From Bacillota bacterium (GTDB lineage: Bacteria > Bacillota > Clostridia > Oscillospirales > Ruminococcaceae), in NCBI GenBank assembly GCA_023439605.1, contig JAEXNS010000021.1:1-7694 (forward strand): DNA of 7,694 nt. The letters are read 5' to 3'. This document shows, in pieces, positions 1-6,004 of this stretch. Within the stretch, counting starts at the first letter, position 1. Every line of letters begins with the position of its first letter. Both the position numbers and the translations under genes were made by a program. The notes beneath the pieces are model-generated. The model saw only the letters and a program-made list of their open reading frames with translations. It did no database searches and was not told the origin of the DNA.

Positions 1-100
1 CGATAAGGTCAATAGAATTATCACTTATCATTTTAGTTCTTAATGTATCAGTAAATAGAATTTTCGCATTTTCTTCCTGGAAATATTTCCTATACTTCAT
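1..100 (-). CDS. DNA amino-methyltransferase (N4-cytosine or N6-adenine), N-terminal fragment
   Basis: This is the first 33 codons of a gene that leaves the window at its left edge. ATG at 100-98 follows a strong GGAGG (110-106) with 5 bases between, and starts 16 bases after the stop of the MspI-like nuclease gene. The visible protein begins MKYRKYFQEE and then reads ILFTDTLRTKMISDNSIDLI. That matches the pattern of amino-methyltransferases in which a 'hGDsL..mk.l.dnSVDLI' segment directly precedes the catalytic (D/S/N)PP(Y/W/F) motif. C5-cytosine methyltransferases instead start with a glycine-rich FxGxGG motif, which is absent. The product would methylate host DNA at the nuclease's site. 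The catalytic motif lies outside the window, so the methylated base cannot be told. Family assignment is an inference from a short stretch, helped by the neighbouring nuclease. Confidence 0.8.
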   Translation of the reverse strand, partial: MKYRKYFQEENAKILFTDTLRTKMISDNSIDLI

Positions 101-116
101 TTATTCCTCCAACACA

Positions 117-944
117 CTAGCCTTTGAACTGCATTTTCTGACCCTTTGAGCCTGTAGCGTAAGTCCATGATAATCCAGTGCCAAAGCCACCAGACTTTAA
201 TTTACCACTACTTGTATACATTATACGATCAATGCATTCCTCAATGGAAAGTGTTTCAAATGAAACAAAAGCAAAATCACCGTTATGGATATTGATATTA
301 TGTCTATCAGTAGGAGGGCATAGTTTAAATTTAATCACTAAGATAGGAATACAGAGGTCATCTGGTCTTGATTCAGGAGAACCGGTTAATACCCATCTTA
401 CGAAATCTCTACTTATTGATGACATAAGTCGAGTTAGTTCATGTTTTTCATCTGCTGTGAAATTCTTAGCCGAACAATCAGCTTGATGCTTTTTGAGTAG
501 ATCTATTAATTGACGATCTGTAATTCCCATCTCATCACAAATTGTGGCAACATCAAATTCAGCTAAAGCTACTTTTCGAGCAGTAGATTGCTTACAACTT
601 ATTGGGAAATTCAATAGAAATGGAGGGTTATCGTTCGTGATAACTGTAGCAATAATATCTGTTTTGGAGTTTCCACCAGTATTACGATGAGGAATAATAC
701 TTGTTGCATCTATTCTATCGATACAATCCATATTTGTGAAGCCAAAACAACGCAAAAAACTATATAAAACGTTATGTTCTAATGTGTCAAATATTCCATT
801 TTTTATATCATATAAATATTGGGAATCTCTAAGTACCCTTACACAGTATTCTTCATATACATCACCTAACTTATCATGAACAGCACCAAACGAATAATTG
901 TACACACTATATTCCCTGTAAAGAGAATTTAATAAGTCACTCAT
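117..944 (-). CDS. MspI-like type II restriction endonuclease (probable CCGG specificity)
   Basis: A 275-residue protein, close to the 262 residues I recall for R.MspI. It aligns with MspI along most of its length: an N-terminal 'DKLGDVYEEY' (MspI 'DRLGKLYEKY'), 'GGNSKTD' (MspI 'GGSPKTD'), 'KVALAEFDVATIC' (MspI 'KVSIAEYDVETIC'), 'LLKKHQADCSAKNFT' (MspI 'LIRKHQNDQSAKLFT'), and an almost identical C-terminus, WTYATGSKGQKMQFKG. The presumed metal-site residues are Asp96 and Lys118, matching MspI Asp99 and Lys119. Position 116 is Ser where MspI has Asn117, and the Asp-Lys spacing is two residues longer. The enzyme would cut unmethylated DNA; CCGG is inferred from homology, not seen. The start ATG at 944 has AGGAGG at 958-953, 8 bases upstream. 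The gene follows the controller gene by 21 bases and precedes the methyltransferase by 16, so all three are likely one transcript. The MspI sequence is from memory. Confidence 0.9.
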   Translation of the reverse strand: MSDLLNSLYREYSVYNYSFGAVHDKLGDVYEEYCVRVLRDSQYLYDIKNGIFDTLEHNVLYSFLRCFGFTNMDCIDRIDATSIIPHRNTGGNSKTDIIATVITNDNPPFLLNFPISCKQSTARKVALAEFDVATICDEMGITDRQLIDLLKKHQADCSAKNFTADEKHELTRLMSSISRDFVRWVLTGSPESRPDDLCIPILVIKFKLCPPTDRHNINIHNGDFAFVSFETLSIEECIDRIMYTSSGKLKSGGFGTGLSWTYATGSKGQKMQFKG

Positions 945-965
945 AATAAAAACCTCCTACAAAAT

Positions 966-1187
966 TTATTGTTCATACATATCTCCTTTGACCAAATAAT
1001 TGAGGTCAACGTTTATAGCATTGCACATTTTTACAAATGTCACCAACGATGGCGTACGACGTCCGTTTTCAAAAGCACTAATAGTTTTTGTATTTACTCC
1101 AACTATTTCTGCCAATTTTTCTTGCGTACAGTATTTTTTTCTTTCAGAAGAAAATCGTTTCATAATTTGCATAATACTATCGTCCAT
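966..1187 (-). CDS. XRE/Cro-type helix-turn-helix protein, likely restriction-modification controller (C protein)
   Basis: A 73-residue protein that is almost entirely one Cro/C1-type helix-turn-helix domain. The recognition region is at about residues 21-44: TQEKLAEIVG, then VNTKTISAFENGRR, followed by TPSLVTFVKMCNAINVDLNYLV (shown in two parts here: TPSLVTFVKMC and NAINVDLNYLV). Size, fold and a place directly upstream of the nuclease gene (21-base gap) fit the C proteins of type II systems. These bind their own promoter and delay nuclease expression until the methyltransferase is present. The start ATG at 1187 has GGGGTG (1197-1192) close upstream. A candidate autoregulatory site overlaps the putative -10 at 1235-1253. 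The HTH fold is clear; the controller role is inferred from position, since many small XRE proteins have other roles. Confidence 0.85.
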   Translation of the reverse strand: MDDSIMQIMKRFSSERKKYCTQEKLAEIVGVNTKTISAFENGRRTPSLVTFVKMCNAINVDLNYLVKGDMYEQ

Positions 1188-1234
1188 ATTTCACCCCAAA
1201 AAGATATTATCCGTATTATTTTATCATATTTACG

Positions 1235-1253
1235 TAGAGTATAACACTATCTA
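1235..1253 (-). promoter_or_regulatory. Candidate promoter -10 with overlapping dyad for the restriction-modification operon
   Basis: Read on the minus strand, TGTTATACT gives an extended -10 (TGnTATACT; hexamer at 1243-1238) about 50 bases upstream of the controller ATG. No good -35 hexamer stands 17 bases before it, which suits an activator-dependent or extended -10 promoter. The hexamer lies inside an imperfect 19-base dyad whose outer arms are TAGA (1235-1238) and TCTA (1250-1253). C proteins usually bind such dyads, but their typical core is GACT...AGTC, which is not seen here. The site is inferred and weak in such AT-rich sequence. Confidence 0.35.
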
Positions 1254-1257
1254 TTAG

Positions 1258-1935
1258 ATTTATATATTTCAAATCATAATAAATCATTCTCCCAACAACT
1301 ACATTTCCTTTGTAGCTAAAATTGCAATATTAATATTACAGAGGTTTAAAATTTCTTATACTCAATTTCGTATGTTACTGATTGTAAAGAGAAGTTAACA
1401 TAATGAAAAGCCTGTTCTTCGAAAGTTTGTAAGTACAGCTTCAATCAGCATATGACTTAATCAATCGACAGATTTTCGGTTTGTTCTCAGTATAGCTTTT
1501 AAATTTGTCTTTTAAAGCCATGTTATACTAATATGAAATAGAACCGTTGAAACAATTAAAATCTTTCTACGTAGGTTTCGTTGCTTTTTAAATACAAGAT
1601 TCTTGAAAAGTCAAGGATACTATAAAATAAGTATCAATATTTTATATTATAAGTATAAATCAAAGCTATGTATAGTGCTTTAAATAATTTTATTTAAAGT
1701 AAAAATAGCTATAAATAAGAATCATAAATAGTTTGAAATGTCTTTAAAATATTATACCATTTTCCGAATCTTTTGATTATTTAACATTATTCTAACTCTT
1801 ATAATAATTTTTCACAAATATATCCTCCATATAAATAATGATTCGAAAACTTTCATAACAAATATAACTTAGGAAATATTTCTTTTTGAGGCCGCTTTTA
1901 CAATTAATGTATAAAAATAAATATTTCGGACAAAC
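1258..1935. other. AT-rich stretch without a convincing gene
   Basis: Both strands are broken by frequent stops. No RNA gene, insertion sequence end or direct-repeat array is visible. The longest readable pieces are short minus-strand frames, for example 1521-1441 (26 codons from ATG, lysine-rich, no ribosome binding site) and a following frame without a good start. A weak inverted repeat GAAAC/GTTTC lies around 1549-1580, and a 5-base hairpin CTACA/TGTAG near 1300-1316. The stretch separates a plausibly acquired restriction cassette from the radical SAM gene. It could be decayed DNA left by an insertion, but nothing recognisable remains. Confidence 0.6.
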
Positions 1936-1979
1936 TTTCAACATTTCTATTGATTAATAGTTGAAAAACAATATATAAT
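1936..1979 (+). promoter_or_regulatory. Promoter with nested dyad upstream of the radical SAM gene
   Basis: TTGATT (1950-1955) and TATAAT (1974-1979) are separated by 18 bases and would start transcription near 1986, about 30 bases before the gene's ATG. The -35 and the spacer lie inside a nested inverted repeat: outer arms TTTCAAC (1936-1942) and GTTGAAA (1960-1966), inner arms CTATT (1947-1951) and AATAG (1956-1960). A repressor bound there would block the -35. The promoter is well formed; the operator function is inferred. Confidence 0.55.
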
Positions 1980-2002
1980 TAAAAAAACAAACTACATTTT
2001 TT

Positions 2003-2007
2003 AAGGA
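2003..2007 (+). promoter_or_regulatory. Ribosome binding site that decides the radical SAM start
   Basis: AAGGA at 2003-2007 lies one base before an in-frame TTG at 2009, too close for initiation there. It lies 10 bases before ATG at 2018. This favours ATG 2018 over the three-codon-longer TTG start. Confidence 0.6.
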
Positions 2008-2017
2008 CTTGATAAAA

Positions 2018-2893
2018 ATGCACTTTAAAGATGCAAAAAATATATTATCGCCCAAGAACGGAATGAACATTTATCGTGGTTGCACTCATGGCTGCATTTA
2101 TTGTGACTCTAGAAGTAAATGTTATAATATGTCCCATGATTTCGAAGATATTGAGGTAAAACAAAACGCTTTGATACTTCTAGAAGATACTTTAAAAAAG
2201 CGTCGAAATCCCTGTATGATTTCAACTGGTGCAATGACTGACCCTTACTTGCATGTTGAGGAGGAACTGAAATACACTCGAAAATCCTTAGAGATAATTT
2301 TAAAGTACAAGTTTGGAGTAAATCTGCTCACAAAATCATGTAGGATAAAAAGAGACTTTGATTTACTAGAGGCTATAAACAATAAAACTAAGTGTGTAGT
2401 TCAAATGACTTTAACAACTTATGATGAAAAACTTTGTAAAATAGTAGAGCCAAATGTTCACAGCTCCTATGAACGCTTTGAAGTTTTAAAATTATTACAC
2501 CAGTTAAATATCCCTACAATAGTATGGCTTGGACCTATTTTACCATTTATAAATGATACTGAAGAAAACTTAAAAGGCCTATTAAATTACTGTCTAGAAG
2601 CAGGTGTAAAAGGCATTTTATGTTTTGGAATGGGACTAACCTTGCGGGAGGGTAATAGAGAATTTTATTATTCACATTTAGATAAACATTTTAAGGGTTT
2701 AAAAACAGCATATCAACAAAAATATGCAAATTCCTACGTTTTAACTAGCGATAACAATACCCCTTTAATGAAAATATTTACCGAATTTTGTCGCAAAAAT
2801 AATATCCTATATAATACAAGGGATATTTTCAACTATTTAAATCAATTTGAATTAAAATCAGATTTCGAACAATTAAGTTTATTTAATTGTTAA
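2018..2893 (+). CDS. Radical SAM protein of the SplB-like (COG1533) family
   Basis: A 291-residue protein counted from ATG 2018. Near the N-terminus it has IYRGCTHGCIYCDSRS, with Cys22, Cys26 and Cys29 forming the CxxxCxxC motif that binds the 4Fe-4S cluster and S-adenosylmethionine. Other family hallmarks follow in order: TDPY at 74-77 in 'GAMTDPYLHVE', 'LLTKSCRIKRD' near 104-113, and 'TLTTYDEKL...VEPN' near 131-146, the equivalent of 'TTLD..L...EP' in relatives of spore photoproduct lyase. Proteins of this group are often labelled 'DNA repair photolyase', but most lack a proven substrate and true SplB is longer. A radical reaction is expected; the target is unknown. It stands alone between the gene-free stretch and the GH94 gene, with its own promoter. 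No clear terminator follows the stop. Confidence 0.88.
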   Translation: MHFKDAKNILSPKNGMNIYRGCTHGCIYCDSRSKCYNMSHDFEDIEVKQNALILLEDTLKKRRNPCMISTGAMTDPYLHVEEELKYTRKSLEIILKYKFGVNLLTKSCRIKRDFDLLEAINNKTKCVVQMTLTTYDEKLCKIVEPNVHSSYERFEVLKLLHQLNIPTIVWLGPILPFINDTEENLKGLLNYCLEAGVKGILCFGMGLTLREGNREFYYSHLDKHFKGLKTAYQQKYANSYVLTSDNNTPLMKIFTEFCRKNNILYNTRDIFNYLNQFELKSDFEQLSLFNC

Positions 2894-3008
2894 TTTTATT
2901 TATTTAATATATCATTTAATTAAAAGGTTGAATTTTTTGATTATTATTATTGAGTAATTTTTATTTTATAACCTTTAAATTATGTGATTTTAAATAAATT
3001 ATGTTTAT

Positions 3009-3050
3009 TTTAAAAAAACTATTGCATTAATACTAACAAAATGTTATCAT
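3009..3050 (+). promoter_or_regulatory. Sigma-A-type promoter of the GH94 gene
   Basis: TTGCAT (3022-3027) and TATCAT (3045-3050) are separated by 17 bases, with TG one base before the -10 (TGTTATCAT, extended -10). An A-tract precedes the -35, like an UP element. Transcription should start near 3057, giving a leader of about 56 bases. The 17-base block TTTAAAAAAACTATTGC (3009-3025) recurs exactly at the division-gene promoter (5596-5612). Within the leader, ATTTTATT (3074-3081) and AATAAAAT (3088-3095) form an all-A/T 8-base dyad of unknown meaning. Confidence 0.75.
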
Positions 3051-3112
3051 AGAAGTAATTAATATTTTATATGATTTTATTTTAATTAATAAAATTAAGT
3101 GAGGAGAATATC

Positions 3113-5512
3113 ATGAATTACGGTTACTTTAGCTTAGACACAAAAGAATACATTATAACAAATCCTGCAACACCTGCTCCATGGGCAAATTATTTAGGTT
3201 CACCTGAATATGGTGCGATAATATCCAATAATGCTGCAGGTTATAGCTTTGTAAAATCAGGTGCAAACGGAAGAATAACAAGATATAGATTTAATTCTAA
3301 CATGGCTTTACCTGGTAGATATATTTACATAAAAGATAATGATTTAAACGACTATTGGTCAAATTCATGGCAACCTGTTGCAAAACCATTGGATAAATTC
3401 AAAAGTGAATGTGTTCATGGAACTGCATACACAATTATAAAATCAGAGTATGAAAAAATAAATTCCGAAACAACTTACTATGTGCCTTTAAACCAAACTT
3501 ATGAAGTATGGAGAAGTAAAATAACAAACGATTCTGATAAAACCAGAAATCTTTCAGTTTTTGGATTTGTTGAGTTTACAAATGAAAACAACTATGAACA
3601 AGATCAAATAAATCTTCAATATACATTATTTATTTCTAGAACAAGTTTTGAAAACAACAAAATAATTCAACATATAAATGAAAACAGTGAACAAGATGAA
3701 ACAGGATCTAACAATCAAGAAAGATTTTTTGGAATGACAGGTGCAAAAATAACCTCATACAATGGAAATTATGATGCTTTCATAGGTCCTTATCGTACTT
3801 TTTCAAATCCTATTGCTGTAGAAAACGGAAAATGTGATAACGCTATGAATTATAATTCAAATTCATGTGGTGCTTTACAATCTGACATAGTTTTAAATCC
3901 TGGTGAAACTGTTGAACTGATATATATATTGGGTCAAAAAAATGCAAAAAAAGCAGATGTAATAATAAATTCATACAATGATAAAACAAAAGTAGATAAA
4001 GAAATTGATGAGCTAAAAAATTATTGGCATACAAAATTAAATAAATTTCAAGTTAAAACACCAAGTCTTGAATTCAATAATATGCTAAATGTATGGAATT
4101 CCTATCAATGTTTTATAACATTTATTTGGTCTAGAGCTGCTTCTCTAATATATTGTGGACTTAGAAACGGTTATGGCTACAGAGACACAGTACAAGATAT
4201 ACAGGGAATTATTCACCTTGACCCAGAACTTGCAGCAGAAAAAATCAGATTTATGATTTCTGCACAAGTGGATAACGGTGCTGGATTACCTCTTGTAAAA
4301 TTCAATCACAATGCTGGACATGAAGATACCCCTGATCAGGCTTCATACGTTCAAGCAACCGGACATCCTTCATACCGTGCTGACGATGCCCTATGGCTAT
4401 TCCCTACCGTCTTAAAATACATAAGCGAAACAGGAAACACCTCTTTCCTAGATGAAGTTATAGTTTACGCAAACGGTGGAGAAGATACTGTTTACAACCA
4501 TTTAAAACGTGCCATTGATTTCTCTATGAATAATTTAGGACTTAATAATATGCCTGCTGGATTACATGCGGATTGGAATGACTGTTTAAGATTGGGCAAA
4601 AAAGGCGAAAGCACCTTTGTTGCATTCCAACTTTACTATGCTATTAACACATTAATTGATATGGCAAAATCTAAAAATGATGACAAATATATAGATTATT
4701 TAAACGACATAAAATCAAATCTTGAAAAAGCCCTAGAAAAATGCTGGGATGAAGACCGATTTATTCGTGGTATACGTGAAGATGGAATTATAGTTGGTGC
4801 AAAAAAAGACCCTGAAGCAAATATGTGGTTAAATCCACAAAGCTGGGGAGTTATTTCTGGATTTTCATCAAAAGAACAAGCTGAAAAATCTATGGAGTCA
4901 GTATTCAATATACTAAATACTGATTATGGTGTAAAATTACTTGATCCACCATATGTTAAACATTATTTTGATGGTGCTTTAATGCATATTTTCAATCCTG
5001 ACACAAAAGAAAATGGCGGCATATTCTCTCAATCACAAGGTTGGGCTATTTTGGCTGAAAGTTTACTCGGAAATGGTGATCGTGCATTTAAGTATTTCAT
5101 GGAAAGTTCCCCTGCCGCTATGAACGATAACGCAGAAATACGTGTCATTGAACCATATGCACATGGCCAATTTACAGAATCCAAACGTTCACCATTTGAA
5201 GGACGTTCACATGTACACTGGCTTACAGGTACTGCTTCTACTGTAATGGTAGGATGTGTTGAAGGTATTTGTGGAATGAGACCAAATGCTGAAGGACTAG
5301 TTATTTCTCCATCAATTCCTTCTGAATGGGATGGGTTTGAAATGGAAAAAGAATTCCGTGGAAAAAGTTTATCTATAAAAGTTCAAAATCCAAGTCACGT
5401 TTCTAGTGGAGTAAAAGAAGTTACATTAAACGGTGAAAAACTTGAATCAAACTTTATAAATGCAAATTTATTAAAAGAAAAAAATGACATTAATGTTGTT
5501 TTGGGTGAATAA
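3113..5512 (+). CDS. GH94 disaccharide phosphorylase (cellobiose/cellobionate/chitobiose type)
   Basis: A 799-residue cytoplasmic enzyme with no signal peptide; characterised GH94 disaccharide phosphorylases are about 790-820 residues. It starts YGYFSLDTKEYIITNPATPA, a typical GH94 beginning, and has a beta-sandwich N-domain, then the (alpha/alpha)6 barrel. Hallmarks are YRDTVQD (356-362), RADDALWLFPTV before the active site, ADWNDCLRLG with the WND catalytic acid (Asp490), KENGGIF (632-638), EPYAHGQ (680-686) and WLTGT (703-707). Such enzymes split a beta-linked disaccharide with phosphate into a sugar 1-phosphate and a free sugar, saving ATP. Phosphate ligands Thr705 and Gly706 are present, but Gln640 stands where Cellvibrio gilvus cellobiose phosphorylase has His666. 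Segments such as NPIAVENGKC and VQNPSHVSSGV resemble chitobiose phosphorylase, and parts of the barrel resemble my memory of cellobionic acid phosphorylases, so the substrate is open. GAGGAG lies 6 bases before ATG. No sugar transporter is adjacent. Confidence 0.92.
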   Translation: MNYGYFSLDTKEYIITNPATPAPWANYLGSPEYGAIISNNAAGYSFVKSGANGRITRYRFNSNMALPGRYIYIKDNDLNDYWSNSWQPVAKPLDKFKSECVHGTAYTIIKSEYEKINSETTYYVPLNQTYEVWRSKITNDSDKTRNLSVFGFVEFTNENNYEQDQINLQYTLFISRTSFENNKIIQHINENSEQDETGSNNQERFFGMTGAKITSYNGNYDAFIGPYRTFSNPIAVENGKCDNAMNYNSNSCGALQSDIVLNPGETVELIYILGQKNAKKADVIINSYNDKTKVDKEIDELKNYWHTKLNKFQVKTPSLEFNNMLNVWNSYQCFITFIWSRAASLIYCGLRNGYGYRDTVQDIQGIIHLDPELAAEKIRFMISAQVDNGAGLPLVKFNHNAGHEDTPDQASYVQATGHPSYRADDALWLFPTVLKYISETGNTSFLDEVIVYANGGEDTVYNHLKRAIDFSMNNLGLNNMPAGLHADWNDCLRLGKKGESTFVAFQLYYAINTLIDMAKSKNDDKYIDYLNDIKSNLEKALEKCWDEDRFIRGIREDGIIVGAKKDPEANMWLNPQSWGVISGFSSKEQAEKSMESVFNILNTDYGVKLLDPPYVKHYFDGALMHIFNPDTKENGGIFSQSQGWAILAESLLGNGDRAFKYFMESSPAAMNDNAEIRVIEPYAHGQFTESKRSPFEGRSHVHWLTGTASTVMVGCVEGICGMRPNAEGLVISPSIPSEWDGFEMEKEFRGKSLSIKVQNPSHVSSGVKEVTLNGEKLESNFINANLLKEKNDINVVLGE

Positions 5513-5522
5513 TCATTAATAA

Positions 5523-5564
5523 TTGTTCAGCATAGTGCACATAAACTGTCATTGTGCTGAACAA
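5523..5564 (+). terminator. Hairpin after the GH94 gene, probable terminator
   Basis: A perfect 10-base stem, TTGTTCAGCA (5523-5532) with TGCTGAACAA (5555-5564), starts 10 bases after the stop codon. Part of the 22-base loop can pair further, with mismatches. The following bases are only moderately T-rich (AGTTGTATTATTTT), so termination may be leaky; a new promoter begins 32 bases downstream. Confidence 0.7.
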
Positions 5565-5595
5565 AGTTGTATTATTTTAAATAAATATATTTTAA

Positions 5596-5637
5596 TTTAA
5601 AAAAACTATTGCTAGAAATCTGTCTTTGTAGTATAAT
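5596..5637 (+). promoter_or_regulatory. Sigma-A-type promoter of the division/S1 operon
   Basis: TTGCTA (5609-5614) and a consensus TATAAT (5632-5637) are separated by 17 bases, with an A-tract upstream. Transcription should start near 5644, about 29 bases before the TTG start. The block TTTAAAAAAACTATTGC (5596-5612) is identical to that at the GH94 promoter. Confidence 0.82.
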
Positions 5638-5657
5638 AAATGTAACATCTATAATAA

Positions 5658-5664
5658 AAAGGAG
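5658..5664 (+). promoter_or_regulatory. Ribosome binding site that decides the division-gene start
   Basis: AAAGGAG at 5658-5664 overlaps the first base of an in-frame GTG (5664-5666), so that GTG cannot be the start. The in-frame TTG at 5673 lies 8 bases downstream, an ideal spacing. Confidence 0.75.
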
Positions 5665-5672
5665 TGAACCTT

Positions 5673-5981
5673 TTGAGTTTTAAGCAAAAACGTACAAAAA
5701 AGCGAAAAAATTTATTGGTTGTTTTAGGGTATATAATAATCCTTTCTTCAGTAATTGCTTGTTTTGTATCTATTGTAACAACTCAAGCCACTCTTTCAGA
5801 AAAAAGAAAAGAGCTTGAAGCATTAGAGCAAAAAAAATCAGAAATCAAAAACGAAAACAGTGAATATCAGCGTTTACTTGATAACAATGATATGAATTCA
5901 TACATGGAAGCGTTAGCCATTGAGAACATGAATTACGCTTACCCAGATGAAATTAGATTTTATGATACATCAAGAAATTAA
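5673..5981 (+). CDS. DivIC/FtsB-type septum formation initiator protein
   Basis: A 102-residue single-pass membrane protein counted from TTG 5673. Residues 1-13 are strongly basic (SFKQKRTKKRKN) and cytoplasmic. About 14-37 form one hydrophobic span (LLVVLGYIIILSSVIACFVS). About 38-72 form a charged coiled coil rich in Glu and Lys. The tail AIENMNYAYPDEIRFYD (82-98) matches the family's 'A.e.l.yv.pgE..f' ending. DivIC/FtsB proteins join FtsL and DivIB/FtsQ in the divisome and help trigger septal wall synthesis. The S1-domain gene follows after 23 bases, the same neighbourhood seen for divIC and yabR in Bacillus. Topology and context are strong; overall sequence conservation in this family is low. 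Confidence 0.85.
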   Translation: MSFKQKRTKKRKNLLVVLGYIIILSSVIACFVSIVTTQATLSEKRKELEALEQKKSEIKNENSEYQRLLDNNDMNSYMEALAIENMNYAYPDEIRFYDTSRN

Positions 5982-5984
5982 ATT

Positions 5985-5990
5985 AGGAGG
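5985..5990 (+). promoter_or_regulatory. Ribosome binding site with long spacing before the S1 gene
   Basis: AGGAGG is a full-strength site but lies 14 bases from ATG 6005, through a T-rich spacer, well beyond the usual 5-10. No other in-frame ATG, GTG or TTG lies closer, so ATG 6005 remains the best start. Confidence 0.55.
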
Positions 5991-6004
5991 ATTATTTTTT
6001 CTTT

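Noticed and set aside
178..486. Plus-strand open frame of 102 codons opposite the restriction nuclease gene
   Set aside because: It lies wholly within the well-supported minus-strand nuclease gene, has no ribosome binding site and no recognisable motif.
969..1257. Two plus-strand frames opposite the helix-turn-helix gene
   Set aside because: They are antisense shadows of a clear XRE-type protein and their translations are low-complexity, Phe- and Ile-rich sequence.
1540..1590. Possible CRISPR-like or repeat unit from GAAAC/GTTTC near 1549-1580
   Set aside because: Only one short imperfect inverted pair occurs; there are no regularly spaced direct repeats.
2923..2976. Inverted repeat AAAGGTT/AACCTTT after the radical SAM gene as a terminator
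   Set aside because: The arms are only 7 bases with a 40-base loop and no T-run directly after the right arm; this is weak evidence in such AT-rich sequence.
3843..4034. Minus-strand frame inside the GH94 gene
   Set aside because: It is an antisense shadow; the plus-strand reading is a complete GH94 enzyme.
4696..4908. Second minus-strand frame inside the GH94 gene
   Set aside because: Same reason: complementary reading of conserved GH94 coding sequence, without a start signal.
5664..5672. GTG at 5664 as the start of the DivIC/FtsB-type protein
   Set aside because: The GTG overlaps the ribosome binding site AAAGGAG itself; TTG at 5673 has the proper 8-base spacing.
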